NCBI RefSeq assembly: GCF_004664715.2
Contig: NC_051073.1
Location: forward strand, 60,745,379-60,809,378
Direction: 5' to 3'
From: Peromyscus leucopus
Lineage: Eukaryota; Chordata; Mammalia; Rodentia; Cricetidae
DNA: 64,000 nucleotides
Below the pieces are notes generated by a model. That model did not search any database, was not told the DNA's origin, and saw nothing but the letters and a program-made list of their open reading frames with translations. A program made the translations under genes and the position numbers. Every line of letters begins with the position of its first letter. The stretch's first letter is position 1. Positions 13,067 through 24,609 of the stretch are shown one piece after another.

Positions 13067-13252
13067 GCTGGAGAGATGGCTGAGGGGTTAAGAGTGCAAA
13101 ATGCTCTTGCAGAGGACCTGAGTTCAGTTCCCAGCACCCATGTCTGGTGGCTCACAACTGCCTCTAACTCCAACTCCAGGGATCCAATGTCCTTTTCTGG
13201 CCTCCATGGATACCTGCATTCATGTACGTGTACACACACACTTGCACACACA
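13067..13252 (+). repeat. B3 SINE, full length
   Basis: GGGCTGGAGAGATGGCTGAG, CCTGAGTTCAGTTCCCAGC, TGGTGGCTCACAACTGCC and TTTTCTGGCCTCCATGGA, then a CA-rich 3' end. Confidence 0.9.
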
Positions 13253-13483
13253 GTTGCCTTTTCAACAAATTCAAGGGAAGAGAGGGTGGAGTATCTGATC
13301 TAGAAAAGGCTAGGAAGAATGCCCATTACAAGTCTGAACTCAGGGAAATCTGACTCAAGCCCTTTTCGAAAAGCTTTTTAGAAAGACAGTCAGGCAGACA
13401 CACAACCCCTGCCGAATATCCTTGAACTTGCAGAGTCCTGGCAGTCTTACTGTAGAGCCAGACTCACTGTTTTATTCATTTGA

Positions 13484-13526
13484 GAACCTGGAGGAAGGAA
13501 CTGAAGATGAGACCTCAGAGGAATGC
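13484..13526 (+). repeat. 43-bp segment, exact copy of 15888-15930
   Basis: These 43 bases are identical to 15888-15930, but the flanks differ. The second copy lies inside a rodent interspersed repeat where such sequence is expected; this copy is isolated. Confidence 0.9.
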
Positions 13527-15451
13527 CTCACTCTTGCCCAGGTGATTTCCTGGGGGTTTGTTTTCAGGAAGCAACCTTGGGAGATGAGGGAGCACTTCCC
13601 CTCAAGAGCTTCCACCTACTAAACGCAAAAGATTTCCTAAGTTCTCCATTCTTCTAGGACACAAACCATTGTCATGTAGACATTCATGTGAACTTACGTG
13701 GGATGTGAGAAGCATAAAGAACCACTGCAAATGAACATGGAGCTTTGGCTACTGCTTTTTTCATAAGTAATAAAGTCCTTTGTCCCTGGTGAGACAGTCT
13801 TGTCTTCACCAGCATCCAGAAACAGTAATAAGCAATTCTATCAGCTGGGGAGTAAGGTAAGAGCCTCAGTCCGTCAAAACTCCCAACACTACCATGGAAG
13901 CTCTACTCCACTAGAAGCTGATGGGCAGAGTGGAGCAAAGGACGGACAGTTAACGTGTGTAGAATAAAGACTAACACTTAGTGCAGAAGAACACACAAAT
14001 GTGTGAATGTCCTCAGAAAGTAAACAATACAATTCTGAAAATGGGAGAAGGTGAAGGGAAACAGAAAGGCATCGTAAGTATTGTGTAGGCAACAAGTGGA
14101 GACAGCAGACAGCTTTAAAGGTTGACAAGCTAGAGAGTGAAAGATGAACTAAGACAATGGAGGGCTGAGGACATTGAAAAGGGCACAAATCCAAAGATCA
14201 TCACTAGGAAAAGGAAAAAATTCTAAATTCCTAAATGAGTAAGAAAACACATCAGGTTAGTAAACAGAAATAGAGTGGAGTGGATGCAGAAATTATATCA
14301 AAAACTGACAGAGACCTCCAAAAGAATACAGGCTACTGCCACTGCCCTTAGTTGCTCACCATAAGATGGGAAGACCCTATTGCTGAAGACACAACACACT
14401 TGGGCTGCAGGCTGAGCAATCCAGCTGGAACTGACCTGAAAACTTCCCCACTGCTGGCTAGCTTTCCTACTGCAGAAAGGACCCACATAGGGGCAGAAAG
14501 GTCACCAATGATATCACCTAATAGTTAACCCTGAATGCTACCATCTCATCACGCCAGGCATGATGTGTCCACTGGTGCAGTAGGGCATGAAGGTTATCAG
14601 AGTAACAAATTACTTTCTGGGTTTGAGGCCTGTTCCACAGAGAATTCATGCCTGATGAAAAACTCACAGGCTCTAGGAAGGAATCTACTACTGTTGCTTT
14701 GTTACATAGTCATGTTGTCAAACTGCCTTCTAAATATTTATGTTTACATCCATAGATTAGTGCTGCTCTCAACTTGGTCAGAGAAGCAACTTCTGCAAGG
14801 GGCAGCAGTTGACTCACATATAACTAACTGGTCAGAGTGCTGAGAAAACTGGACATCCATATCAACTTCTGATGAGCCTCAGGGAATGTCAAGGAAGAAG
14901 GGGCGGAAAGAATTTAAGAGCTAGAAGATGAGAAGCAGCAGGATGCAATGCTGTCTCTGGACATGACATGGCTATTGCACTCATGGACTCACTGCATTCT
15001 TACCTGCACAAGACCTGAATGAGAACAAGCCAACGACAGCAGTTAACATTTGAGTATGGAACAAACTGGGTTACAAACAAAACAACAGGAGATGACATAA
15101 AGTGGAGGGGGGACACGTGGGAGGTATCCTGGTGGAGTTGGGAGTGGATATGATAAAGACACATATTATACATGTATGAAATTGCCAAAGAAAAAATAAA
15201 AGATATTTTAAAAACTGACAGAGCAAGAAAAACAAAAACAAAACTGCACTTGTCATATCAGCAACTATAAATGGGCTCAATTTATTTATCAAGAGGTTTT
15301 TAACTGACTTACAAAAGAAGACTCAACCTTGTATTAATACAAAAGTGACCCAGAGGGGCACAAAAAGAACAAGGATAATACAAACAAAGTGTAGGTCAAG
15401 ATCCTAATGTCAGACAAAGTAGAATGAGGGAGAGAAACAGCAGCTAATTTC
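13527..15451. other. Intron 2 stretch, nothing recognised
   Basis: No SINE or coding similarity was recognised. Reading frames here are short and lack known motifs. Confidence 0.55.
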
Positions 15452-15627
15452 ACCATCTGTGGTGGTGCATACCTCCACTCTAAACTGGATGCTGAGCCAG
15501 GATGATCACATGTAGAAGGCCAGGCGGAACAATTTAGCAAGACCTGCTAAAAATGAAAGTATAAAAGATTCTGGGGATATAGTCCATTGTAGAGCACTTG
15601 CTTACATGTGTGAAGCCTTGGGTTCAA

Positions 15628-15688
<61 letters not shown>

Positions 15689-15720
15689 CAGAGAGACAGA
15701 GGGACAGAGACAGAGAGATA
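15452..15720 (+). repeat. B4-like remnant with ID core, then (TG)n and (GA)n
   Basis: B1-like TGTGGTGGTGCATACCTCC at 15459, ID-like CTGGGGATATAGTCC at 15572 with CTTGGGTTCAATCC, then 23 TG units at 15631-15676 and a GAGACA-type purine tract to about 15720. Confidence 0.75.
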
Positions 15721-15784
15721 AGAGACCAGACAGATGGTATTAATATACATTTTATTATATATGTGTTTATCTATGTATGTTCTA

Positions 15785-16112
15785 CTTTAGTATCTATTAC
15801 TGTGACAAAACCCTACAATCAAAAGAAAAGATCCCCAGATCACAGTGCATCACAGAGGGAATCAGGGTAGAAATTCAAAGAGGGTAGGAACCTGGAGGAA
15901 GGAACTGAAGATGAGACCTCAGAGGAATGCTACTTACTGGCTTGCTCAGTCTGCTTTCTTATACCACCCAGGACCACCTGGCTAGCCTTTCCATTATCAA
16001 TCACTAATCAAGAAAATGCAGATTAACTACATTCCAAACTGATGGAAGCATTTTCTCAACTGAGGTTCCACTTCCCAGATAACTCTAGCTTGTGTCAAGT
16101 TGACAGAAGATA
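15785..16112 (+). repeat. Mid-size rodent repeat (GTTACTATTGCTGTGATGAA family, copy 1)
   Basis: It contains TATTACTGTGACAAAACCC, GAACCTGGAGGAAGG, CTTACTGGCTTGCTC, TTTTCTCAACTGAGGTTCC and CTAGCTTGTGTCAAGTTGAC. Other copies occur at 61530 and, as a second subfamily, at 18105, 23455, 50301 and 51468. I do not recall its database name with certainty. Confidence 0.8.
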
Positions 16113-16125
16113 ATCAGGACAGAGG

Positions 16126-16297
16126 CTGTATGTACATGTGTGCACTTTTACCCACAGAAGCAAGAAGAGGCACTGGATCCCTTGGAGCCAGAGTTACAGG
16201 TGTTTGTGAGTCACCAAGCATGGGTCCTGGGATCTGAAATCCAGTCCTCATATGAGCAGCAAGCACTCTTAACCTCTGAGCCATCTCTTCAGCCCCA
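16126..16297 (-). repeat. B3 SINE
   Basis: It ends in TCTGAGCCATCTCTTCAGCC, the reverse of the B3 head, with GGATCCCTTGGAGCCAGAG in the body. Confidence 0.85.
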
Positions 16298-16384
16298 GAA
16301 CACACTTTTTAATTATGAAAAGCCATACTTCACAACAAAGGTATAGCAATTAGAAATATCTATGCAACAGCTATTAATAGACAC

Positions 16385-16495
16385 TTTTGTTTTGTTTTTG
16401 AGACATGAAGTCCTGGTTGGCCTCAAACTCATGGCAATCTTCCTACCTTGGCCACTGAGTGCTGAGACTACAGGCAAGAGAAACCATACATGACC
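16385..16495 (-). repeat. B1/B4-type SINE, diverged
   Basis: TTTGTTTTTGAGACATGAAG, TGGCCTCAAACTCATGGC and GAGTGCTGAGACTACAGGC are the reversed landmarks of a B1-type right part. Confidence 0.7.
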
Positions 16496-16758
16496 CATAG
16501 CAACCATTTTTGCTAAAACAAAAGCCACAGAAGATCGTAGGGAAGATATACATGATAATCCTAGGAAATTTTAACAGGCCAAATGGACAAAGAATATAAG
16601 CAATGAAACAGAAGAGCTTTTAAAAAAGAGAATATATACTGAATTTTATATCCAGATAGTATAAATGAAGAAGTATATATTATTCAAAAATTATTTGGGC
16701 AGTAAAACTGAGTTGAGAAAAGGTTTATCATATTGAGTGAAGAATTATAACGCAGTAG

Positions 16759-16790
16759 GCTGGAGAGATGGCGCAGTGGTTAAAGGTGAG
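16759..16790 (+). repeat. B2/B3 head fragment
   Basis: GGCTGGAGAGATGGCGCAGT and a few more bases, then unrelated sequence. A SINE truncated at its 3' side. Confidence 0.6.
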
Positions 16791-16971
16791 GCTCACAACC
16801 GAAGTATCAAGAATATAACCATCATCATAATCCAGGTCAGGTCAGTGTAGCAAAGATAGACACATCCCTGGCATCACTAAAACAATATACTCCCTTCACT
16901 TCATTCCTTATCTAGTCAACTGTCACAGAACTACACAAAAAATAACTTAAACAATTTAAATAACAATTTCT

Positions 16972-17163
16972 GACCGGTGGCGGCGGCGGCGGCCCACGCC
17001 TTTAATCCCAGCACTCGGGAGGCAGAGCCAAGTGGATCTCTGTGAGTTTGGTGCCAGCCTGGTCTACAGAGCAAGATCCAGGACAGGCACCAAAACAACA
17101 CAGGGAAACCCTGTCTCGAAAAACAAAAATAAATAAATAAAATAAAAACAAATAAAATTAAAC
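16972..17163 (+). repeat. B1 SINE with CGG-expanded head and perfect target duplication
   Basis: Full B1 flanked by AACAATTTCT at 16962-16971 and 17164-17173. The usual GGTGGTGGC in the head is replaced by a run of CGG units (16979-16993). The tail is AAATA-rich. Confidence 0.93.
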
Positions 17164-17174
17164 AACAATTTCTT

Positions 17175-17313
17175 TTGGGATGAGGGGGTGCATGCCATAG
17201 CACCCATGTGGAAGTCAGGGGACAACTTGTCGAAGTCTGTGAGTTCCACGGACTGAACCCAGGTCAGGCTTTGTGGCAAGGGCCTTTACTCACTAAACTA
17301 TCTTGCTGACCCT
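17175..17313 (-). repeat. B3 SINE, diverged
   Basis: It ends in ACTAAACTATCTTGCTGACC with GGACTGAACCCAGGTCAGG upstream, the reverse of a B3 head and middle. Confidence 0.75.
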
Positions 17314-17829
17314 GAATAATTCTTTTTTTGGAAGATGATTTACACCTTCTCTGTGAAGTTCAACAGATGTTACATGTCTCATTTTGGTCACTACACAGTG
17401 TTTCCACCTTCACTGGTCTGATCTGGCTTTTGAAGCTAACACTATAAATGGAACTTTCTTGACCACCACAAACTTGTCTCACTGGGAATTTCTGAAGTGG
17501 AACATCTGCTTTCATAGACAAATCAAACTCATGCTCAACTTAAAGATACAGTTAAGAAATACTGAATAATGAACTCCCAGATAACACATAAAGTTCCAGT
17601 TTTTCATTATCTCTATCATAATGATTGACTCAAGAGGCAGCAACAGAGAAGCATCAATATCCCCTTTCTCTGGTTAACTCACACCTCAGCTGCAGCTAGT
17701 GGGTCACTTCTATACCTTTTTATTAGAAAAGACCTCCGGGAGACCAGTCAGAGGTATTTTCTTATTAACACAAGGGTGCCATCTAGTGACGACTGTGGGA
17801 ATACGCTATAGAAAACTTCCATTAGTCCA

Positions 17830-18103
17830 TGGTGCTTGTCATGCAAACTTAGGACCTGATTTAGATCCCCAGGACCCACATGAAGGGTGGGTTTAGGGAC
17901 AGATAATCTCAGTGCTGAGGTGGGGGAAGGCAGGCATTTCCCCAGAGCTTGATACACAGCCAGTTTGGCTGACTTGGTGAGCTCCAGATTTAGTGAGAGA
18001 CCCTGCCTCAAAAATTAAGGCGGAGGGAGGAAATGCCCGATGTCAACCTCTGGCCTCTATATCCATGTACATGCACCTGCCCGTGTATGCAAGCACATAT
18101 ACT
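17830..18103 (+). repeat. Composite SINE (B2-like head, B1-like middle, B3-like end)
   Basis: CCCAGGACCCACATGAAGG, then GATAATCTCAGTGCTGAGG, GAGAGACCCTGCCTCAAAAA and CAACCTCTGGCCTCTATATC with a CA/TG end. The same order occurs at 59265, so this is a family and not a chance nesting. Confidence 0.75.
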
Positions 18104-18104
18104 G

Positions 18105-18425
18105 TCTTAGTTACTTTTCTGTTGTACAAAAGATTAACAAAAGCAATTTAAGGAAGGCTTTACTTTGTCTAAGTTCAAAGTATAGTCCACCGTGGTGGGG
18201 AAGTTAAGAAAAAAGGAGCAACTGGTTACACCGTGTCTGCCGTTAAGGTAAGAAAGCAATGAATGCTGTACACAGCTCACTTTCCCTACAGTTCAGGATC
18301 TCAGTCAGAGATGGGGTACAGCCCACAGTGGGTAGCTCTTCTTACTTCAATGAACTTAAGATAAGCATGCCCAGATGCTCACCTCTCAGGTAATTCCAGA
18401 CCATGTCAAGTTGATTGCTGAGACT
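18105..18425 (+). repeat. Mid-size rodent repeat, second subfamily
   Basis: TGTCTTAGTTACTTTTCTGT, AGGCTTTACTTTG, CAGTCAGAGATGGG and CCAGACCATGTCAAGTTGAT. Strongly diverged. Confidence 0.65.
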
Positions 18426-18557
18426 AATGCATACACATGCACACAGAAAAAAGAAAAGAAAATTGTGTTTATTTTATCCCAGTTCAGCTTTCTGAAATGA
18501 CTTTTAAAACGCACCAAAAATGGTAGCAATACCACTATGCTTGAAAAAAGCTTCCTA

Positions 18558-18619
18558 ACACACACACACACACAGAGGCGCGCGCACACGCACACACACA
18601 CACACACACACGAGCACAC
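18558..18619 (+). repeat. (CA)n interrupted by CG-rich alternating block
   Basis: CA repeats with GAGGCGCGCGCACACG in the middle. Alternating purine-pyrimidine throughout, so a potential Z-DNA segment. Confidence 0.95.
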
Positions 18620-20035
18620 CGCAACTTCTAGCATACCCTGTTTATATCCCTGTTTATATCGCTGCTCAGATCACTAATCATTTAGGATATGGCATCATTT
18701 AGTTTCATGGAACTCTGAAAACTTGGTATTATGTTTATCTAGTCAACATCCTAGCTTCTTAGATCTCAGCCCAGAGGGCAGATGCCTGACTAGTTACTCA
18801 GGGACCTACAATACTTAAAACAGTTCACCCACACCAGCTAAGGCTTATGATGATGGCGTTTTCAATACCTTAAAGATGTTTCCAATGATGAGGCCCTGGC
18901 TTCTCCTTCAAGGACAGCAGAGGCAGCCCCTGGGCTCTTTCCACATGGTCCCTTCTGAACCACAAGTGGGCACATAAACCTGGTAATGTTTTGCACCAGC
19001 ATTGGGTTCCATCTACCAAGTGCTTGTGAGGTACCAGGCAGTCTACCCAACCCCAGGTAGGTGCCTTGGGATCCTAAAGAGCACACTCCACCTCTCTCCC
19101 CTTTCTCTTATCTCAGTGTTTGTTTCAAGCAGGGAACAAGAAACAGAGCTGGGTGTTCCTGGCAAAGCAGCTGTATGTGCAAAACCAGAGGTGCGAAGAG
19201 GCATTTATTCAGAGAACGAGAGTGGAGATCTTGTGCGTCAGGAGCAGCACATGCAGGTGCCAACACCCGCTTTCCTTCTTTTTCTTTCTTTTGTAGGGCA
19301 TGGAAGGAAAATATATCAGGAAACAACAGAATGAACTATAACCAAGACAGGAAGGCTAAGCCAATTCAGTCTGAAGGAAGCAACTGAGTTGGCAAAGGTT
19401 TCAGTTTGGTTAGTACCATCCCAACATGGAATGTATGCAGTGTGGATGCTGGCTGGGGAACTACCGTATTTGAGTAAAAGGCAAAGGTAACACCAGAAAG
19501 GAATGGAAGGCTGGCTTTGGCAAACTACCACCCATGTGGCTGTCCAAAACTGAACCTTAGAAGCCTAAAAACGGAGCACAAGCCGGCCTGCTGCGCACAG
19601 TTCCCATTCTTCTGACCTTCTCCACCTGTTATCACTACAGTCCAGACAACAAGCGGCCCCCGAACCTGGGTGAAAATGTTCTTTATTCTTATCTGTAAGG
19701 AGGATGAAAACGTGGGACTGGGGCGGGGTCGGGACTCCTCTAAGTCTTAAAGACTTAAAGAAAGGTGCGGGTGAGGCTGGGCCAGCTCCCAGGGACTAAG
19801 CGCGAGTTACACATCAGGACCCAGCTCTTGTTCTTTGGTGATATGCTGTTTATATTTCAGATAAGTATTCCCCTTTTCTTCCTTCCTTCCTATTTCTGTA
19901 AAGTTCAGTGTTAAAATGTCGCCCACATTAAGTAGAACCAAATAAAGCAGTTTTGGGTTCAAAGGAAGCAGTTCTGTTTGTGTGCCCTGCTACCCTGAAG
20001 GCTGGGCACAAGCTGAAAGAAGAATATCAGAGGTA
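18620..20035. other. Intron 2 stretch, nothing recognised
   Basis: No repeat family or exon recognised. Two overlapping plus-strand frames near 19002-19387 show no known motif. Confidence 0.55.
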
Positions 20036-20185
20036 TTAACTACTTTTCTTATTGCTATGAGCACATAAGCTAACAAGCAACCTAGGCTTTAGTTTGGCTC
20101 CGTGTCAGAGCATATATGGTCTATGACGGTAAGACATGGCATGGGTAGCCCTACAGCAGCAAGAACATGTGGTAGCTCCTGGGGT
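20036..20185 (+). repeat. Mid-size rodent repeat, partial
   Basis: TATTAACTACTTTTCTTATTG, TTTAGTTTGGCTCCG and GACATGGCATGGG resemble the first half of the copy at 51468. Low identity by eye. Confidence 0.45.
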
Positions 20186-20196
20186 TTTATTGCCTT

Positions 20197-20375
20197 TTTT
20201 TTTTTTTAAGATTTATTTATCTTCTATTCCATGTGTATAGGTGTTTTACCTGCATGTATGCCTGTGTACTACGTGTGTGAAGTCCTGCAGAGGCCAGATA
20301 CTATGTGGGTGCTGGGAAAGGATCCTCTGCAAGGGCAGCCAGATGGCTCTTAACTACTGAGCCATCTCTCCAGCC
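20197..20375 (-). repeat. B3 SINE
   Basis: T-rich tail, AAGATTTATTTATCTT, GCCTGTGTACTACGTGTGTG and the reversed head CTGAGCCATCTCTCCAGCC. Confidence 0.9.
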
Positions 20376-20851
20376 AAGACAACTGCTTGTGAGATTGGGC
20401 GAGAACTGGTGCTGGGCAATAATCCCTAAGACCTGTCCCCAACAACTGGCTCCCACCAACTCCACAAGCCTTTCTAAACAGTACCACCGAGTGGGAACCT
20501 AGTATTCCAACACTGGGCAAGAGCGTTGTAAGAACTGGCCATTTCTTTCCAGCGTTCTTGTCTGCTGAGACATGGAGACAGTTCTTTTCAATACTGTAGG
20601 GCCAGTGACTAAGGAATGCGCTCTCTCTCAGAGTGGGGGACTAATGGAGTACAAGCTGCAGTTCAAGAGAGGGTTTCCTTAGCCCTATGACGAGAGAAGG
20701 CATCTAACAGGCCAACTGGTCACTCCCTTGCCTCTCTTCGGCCTCTGCTCTACTTCCTTCCTGGTACTGTCACCTAAGAAGACCAGTCTGGAGCCACACA
20801 CTATCAATTATTCTTAATGTGATAGTAATTTAAAATGTTGTTGTAGTCTGG

Positions 20852-20931
20852 GAGTCCTGAGGCCTGACTCTGGGGCCTCACTCACACTAGTCAAGCCTTT
20901 ACTATTAAGCTATATCCCCAGCTCCCAAGTT
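20852..20931 (-). repeat. ID SINE, diverged
   Basis: It ends TTAAGCTATATCCCCAGCTC, the reverse of the ID start. Confidence 0.65.
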
Positions 20932-21162
20932 TTTTTTTTGTTTTGTTTGTTTGTTTGTTTGCTTGTATATTTTTTAGACAAGGCACTTGAAGCCTTAGGT
21001 CAAAGGCTGAATTCCTATGGAATTCAAGAAGACAAACTACTTTGAAAGTGCTGAGGGATTCATTTATAAGAACAAGTGAGACCCCTCACTGAGGCAGCCC
21101 CGTGACTGGATCTTAGCTTCTGTTTCTGAGCTCACTTTTGTCACAGCCACGGACAAAATGTA

Positions 21163-21303
21163 ACTCCAGCTGGGGAGTGGTGGCATAACTGTGCTGTTAA
21201 TCTCAGCATCCAGAAGGCAGAGGCAGGCAGATCTCTGAATTCCAGGCCAGCCAGGGCTACACAGCTAGACTGTCTTAAAGGGCGGGGGGGGGGGGGGGGG
21301 GGG
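21163..21303 (+). repeat. B1 SINE ending in a poly-G run
   Basis: AGCTGGGGAGTGGTGGCA and GCCAGCCAGGGCTACACAG, but the usual A tail is replaced by GGGCGG and about 20 G (21284-21303). The long G run may also be a slippage or sequencing artefact. Confidence 0.85.
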
Positions 21304-21409
21304 ATACAATTCCAGCTCAGGCTAGGAGTAGGTGGCTCTGAACTGCTCATGGGAAAATCACAACTTAAGAAAATAATTACATTTGGATTTTATGTGTCCA
21401 TGTGCGTAT

Positions 21410-21930
21410 GCATGCTGGGTGGTTTGGATGAAAATGTTTCCCATACTTGGTTTCAGCTCACCAGCTGTACTGTTCAGGGAAGCACAGAACCTTTAGAAGA
21501 TACAGCCTTGCTAGAAGAAGTGAGTCACAAGAGGAGGTGGGCTTTCAGGGTTAATAGCCACTCCACTTCTTGCTCTCCTCTGCTTCCTGGATGTGGATAA
21601 AATGGGATCAGCCGACTTCCTGAGCCTGGTGCAATGCCTCCCTCACCACCACAGACTCTCCCTCTGGAACGTTAAGTCAAAATAAACTCTTGCCTCTTTT
21701 TTGGTTTTTTGAGACAGGGTTTCTCTCTGTAACAGCGCTAGCTGTCCTAGAACTCGCTCTGTAGATCAGGCTGGACTTGAACTCACAGCGATCCGCCTGC
21801 CTCTGCCTCCCAAGTGTTGGGATTAAAAGTGTGTGCCACCACTGCCTGGCAAACTCTTGCTTCTGTAAGTTGCTTTTGGTCATGGAGTTTCATCACAGCA
21901 ACAGAAAAGGAACTAAAGAGAGTGAAAGAG
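21410..21930 (+). repeat. Rodent interspersed repeat, interrupted by a B1
   Basis: The outer element has CTGCTTCCTGGATGTGG, AAAATAAACTCTTGCC and, after the B1, GTTGCTTTTGGTCATGGAG and CATCACAGCAACAGAAAAG. It resembles the end of the repeat at 25640. Confidence 0.65.
21698..21850 (-). repeat. B1 SINE inserted in a rodent repeat
   Basis: Complete reversed B1 (TTTTTTGAGACAGGG to CCACCACTGCCTGGC) flanked by AAACTCTTGCCTCT (21684-21697) and AAACTCTTGCTTCT (21851-21864). Confidence 0.95.
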
Positions 21931-21974
21931 AGGGGGTTGGTACGTGTGAGCACTGCCGTGTGTATATATTGGCA

Positions 21975-22112
21975 CATGTGGGCAGTGAGAAGACAACTTA
22001 TAGGAACTGGTTCTCTCACTGGGTCTTTCTTGCTGGGTCCCAGGGATCAAATGCAAGACTTCAGGCTTGCCTGGAAAGTATTTTTATCCACTGAGCCATC
22101 TTACTAGTCCTT
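21975..22112 (-). repeat. B3 SINE, diverged
   Basis: It ends in CCACTGAGCCATCTTACTAG with GGGATCAAATGCAAGACTT upstream. Confidence 0.75.
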
Positions 22113-22119
22113 AAGAGGT

Positions 22120-22345
22120 TTTTGTTATTGGTGGTGGTGGTGTGAATGAGTGCACGCGTTCGTGTGTGAGTGTGTGTGCGTGTGCGTGTATTATGATGTA
22201 TGCACAAAGGATCTGCCAGTCTCTGCCTCCTAATACTGGAGTTACAGGCATGCACAGCTGTGCCCGGCTTTTTACATGGGTGCAGGGAATTTGAACTCAG
22301 ATTCTCACACTTTTACAGGAATGCTTCACCCACTGAGCCATCACC
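22120..22345 (-). repeat. GT-rich tract with B1-type and B3-type SINE fragments
   Basis: TG-rich sequence to 22190, then B1-like GGATCTGCCAGTCTCTGCC with GCACAGCTGTGCCCGGC, then B3-like CACCCACTGAGCCATCACC. Boundaries are approximate. Confidence 0.65.
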
Positions 22346-23454
22346 ATAACATTTATCTAAATCTGACTACTGACCATTAATCTAGCTTCAGAATAAAAAT
22401 ATAACACTCAATGATATATTTTCTCATTAATAATAACAGCTGTCACTTTACTGGGCCATTTTCAAGCTAGCATGCTGCAGACCCAGTGTTTCATTTTCTT
22501 CAGGTCCTGTCCCGTTTGACTTTCACAGCGTTGTCCAGCAGGGTCATTAGCTCCCTTTACTTAGATAGAAATGATGCTGTATAAGGTCTGCATTACTTCT
22601 GGGAGCCATCAACTCACAAGCACCCTCGGTCTGCTTGAGGTCCAGAGTTTTCAATTTAGAAGCAAACAGAAGTATTTTAAGTCTGTAAGTTTCTAAAAGA
22701 CTAAGTGCTTGTAGTAAACTTCCAGAATGGCAAGAAAATCAGTAGTTATTCCAAAAATTAACCACAGTTTTATGAGTGAGAAAATGAAAGTCTGCCTTTA
22801 GGCAAATACTAAAATAGTCCGTTTTTAATTGTTTTCATTAATTATTTATAGTAACTGAAAATATTTTGGAATATATTTGGAAATCCACCAGGGTTTGGGA
22901 AGCCCATGATCGACTGTTCACGAGGCTACACTAGGTATGACGATAGGTGTGTACTGCTAGGTGCGGGAACACAGGGACCAGTCAGGAACCGTTTTTGATT
23001 TCCAAATAGTCAGTTGAGGGCATGAAACCCAGTGACAAATCATACATTCTCCAAACAGAATGCAACGACGGGATGCAGCACTGGGTCCTCCAGGAAAGTG
23101 ACCAGCAGTGCTTCGCACAGTCAGAGGGGAGGCGGGGTAGTGAAGGAAGGGAGACACGTCGTCAGCTGGCCATGTGCTCTGCTCATTCCAGGAGAGGGCG
23201 AAGCCCAGGCACAGATGCAGAGGTGGAAAGCCAGAGCTGCCCTAGTGTGGACTGGAAGGCAGGCTCCAGACCATGAAGAAATGAAAACCAGTCAAGGTTT
23301 GAAGCAGGAAGAAACACGGTCAAAGCCATCCTTTAATTAAAGGGGCAGAGTGAAGCAGCAAGAATGTGGGCAACACAGAAATGGGTTCAACCCTGGGCTG
23401 AGAACTTTTACACAAGACTGTCTAGTCAGGGGTTACTGCTGTGTAGACCACAGC

Positions 23455-23763
23455 AGCTCTTATGAAGGAAAACATTTAATGGGGCTGTCTTACAGTTCAG
23501 AGGTTTAGTCCATTATTGCCATGGCAGGAAGCATGGCGGCATGCAAGCAGACATGGTGCTGGAGAAGGAGTTCTGCATGCAGGTCCTCAGGCAGCAGGAA
23601 CAGAGAGTGACACTGGACCTGGCTTGAGCTTCTGAAACCTCAAGTCCACCCCAGTGACACACTTCCCTCCAATAAGGCCACAACTACTTTAACAAGGCCA
23701 CACCTCCTCACAGTGCCACTCCCTATGGGCCTATGGGGGCCATTTTCATTCAAACCACCACAA
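23455..23763 (+). repeat. Mid-size rodent repeat, second subfamily
   Basis: ACATTTAATGGGGCTGTC, CCATGGCAGGAAGCATGGC, CCCAGTGACACACTTCC and TTTTCATTCAAACCACCAC. Same 3' end as the copy at 50301. Confidence 0.8.
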
Positions 23764-23800
23764 AGACAAAACCTTTTATTCTCCTCCTCCTCCCCCCTTC

Positions 23801-23801
<1 letters not shown>

Positions 23802-23848
<47 letters not shown>
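23802..23848 (+). repeat. (CA)n microsatellite
   Basis: About 23 uninterrupted CA units, directly after a C/T-rich run. Confidence 0.97.
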
Positions 23849-23849
<1 letters not shown>

Positions 23850-24402
23850 CATGGTTGGAGATATACATTATGTAAGATTAACATATGTGTTACCTCCCAT
23901 ATTTATTTGTGGTGAGAACAGAGATGAGATCTATGCCTGGGTCTTGCCAACTGTTAATGGAGAGTAGAGGAAGACATAACAAACTGAAGTAGTGGAACAC
24001 AGCAAATAATAAATGGCAGCTGTTGATATTAACATGGTGCATCTACAGCTTCAGGAAAATTCATATGGGAGTCTGATGTCTTTCATAGGAGAAGCAGTTT
24101 TCAATTTTTCAGACTGTCAACAAGACAATCTGAAAAATACTTAGGGGATGAAATTGGCAAACTTAGGTGACAGCCCAGGGATAGAGTATGAGAGAAGAAG
24201 GTGTTAGTGATGGACTCTAAGTCTAGGGTGGGTGACTGGAAGGCTGTGGCTGGTGGCTCCTCTGACAGAGAATATGGAAGCAGAGTGAGTCTGGGAATGG
24301 GGTTCTTGCTGAGGAACAGATCCTCATGTGCGTTTAGAAGTGGAGATTTAAAGGTCAGTAGGCAAGTCTGGGGTATGGGAACAAGGTGTGCCTGGGAATT
24401 AA

Positions 24403-24609
<207 letters not shown>

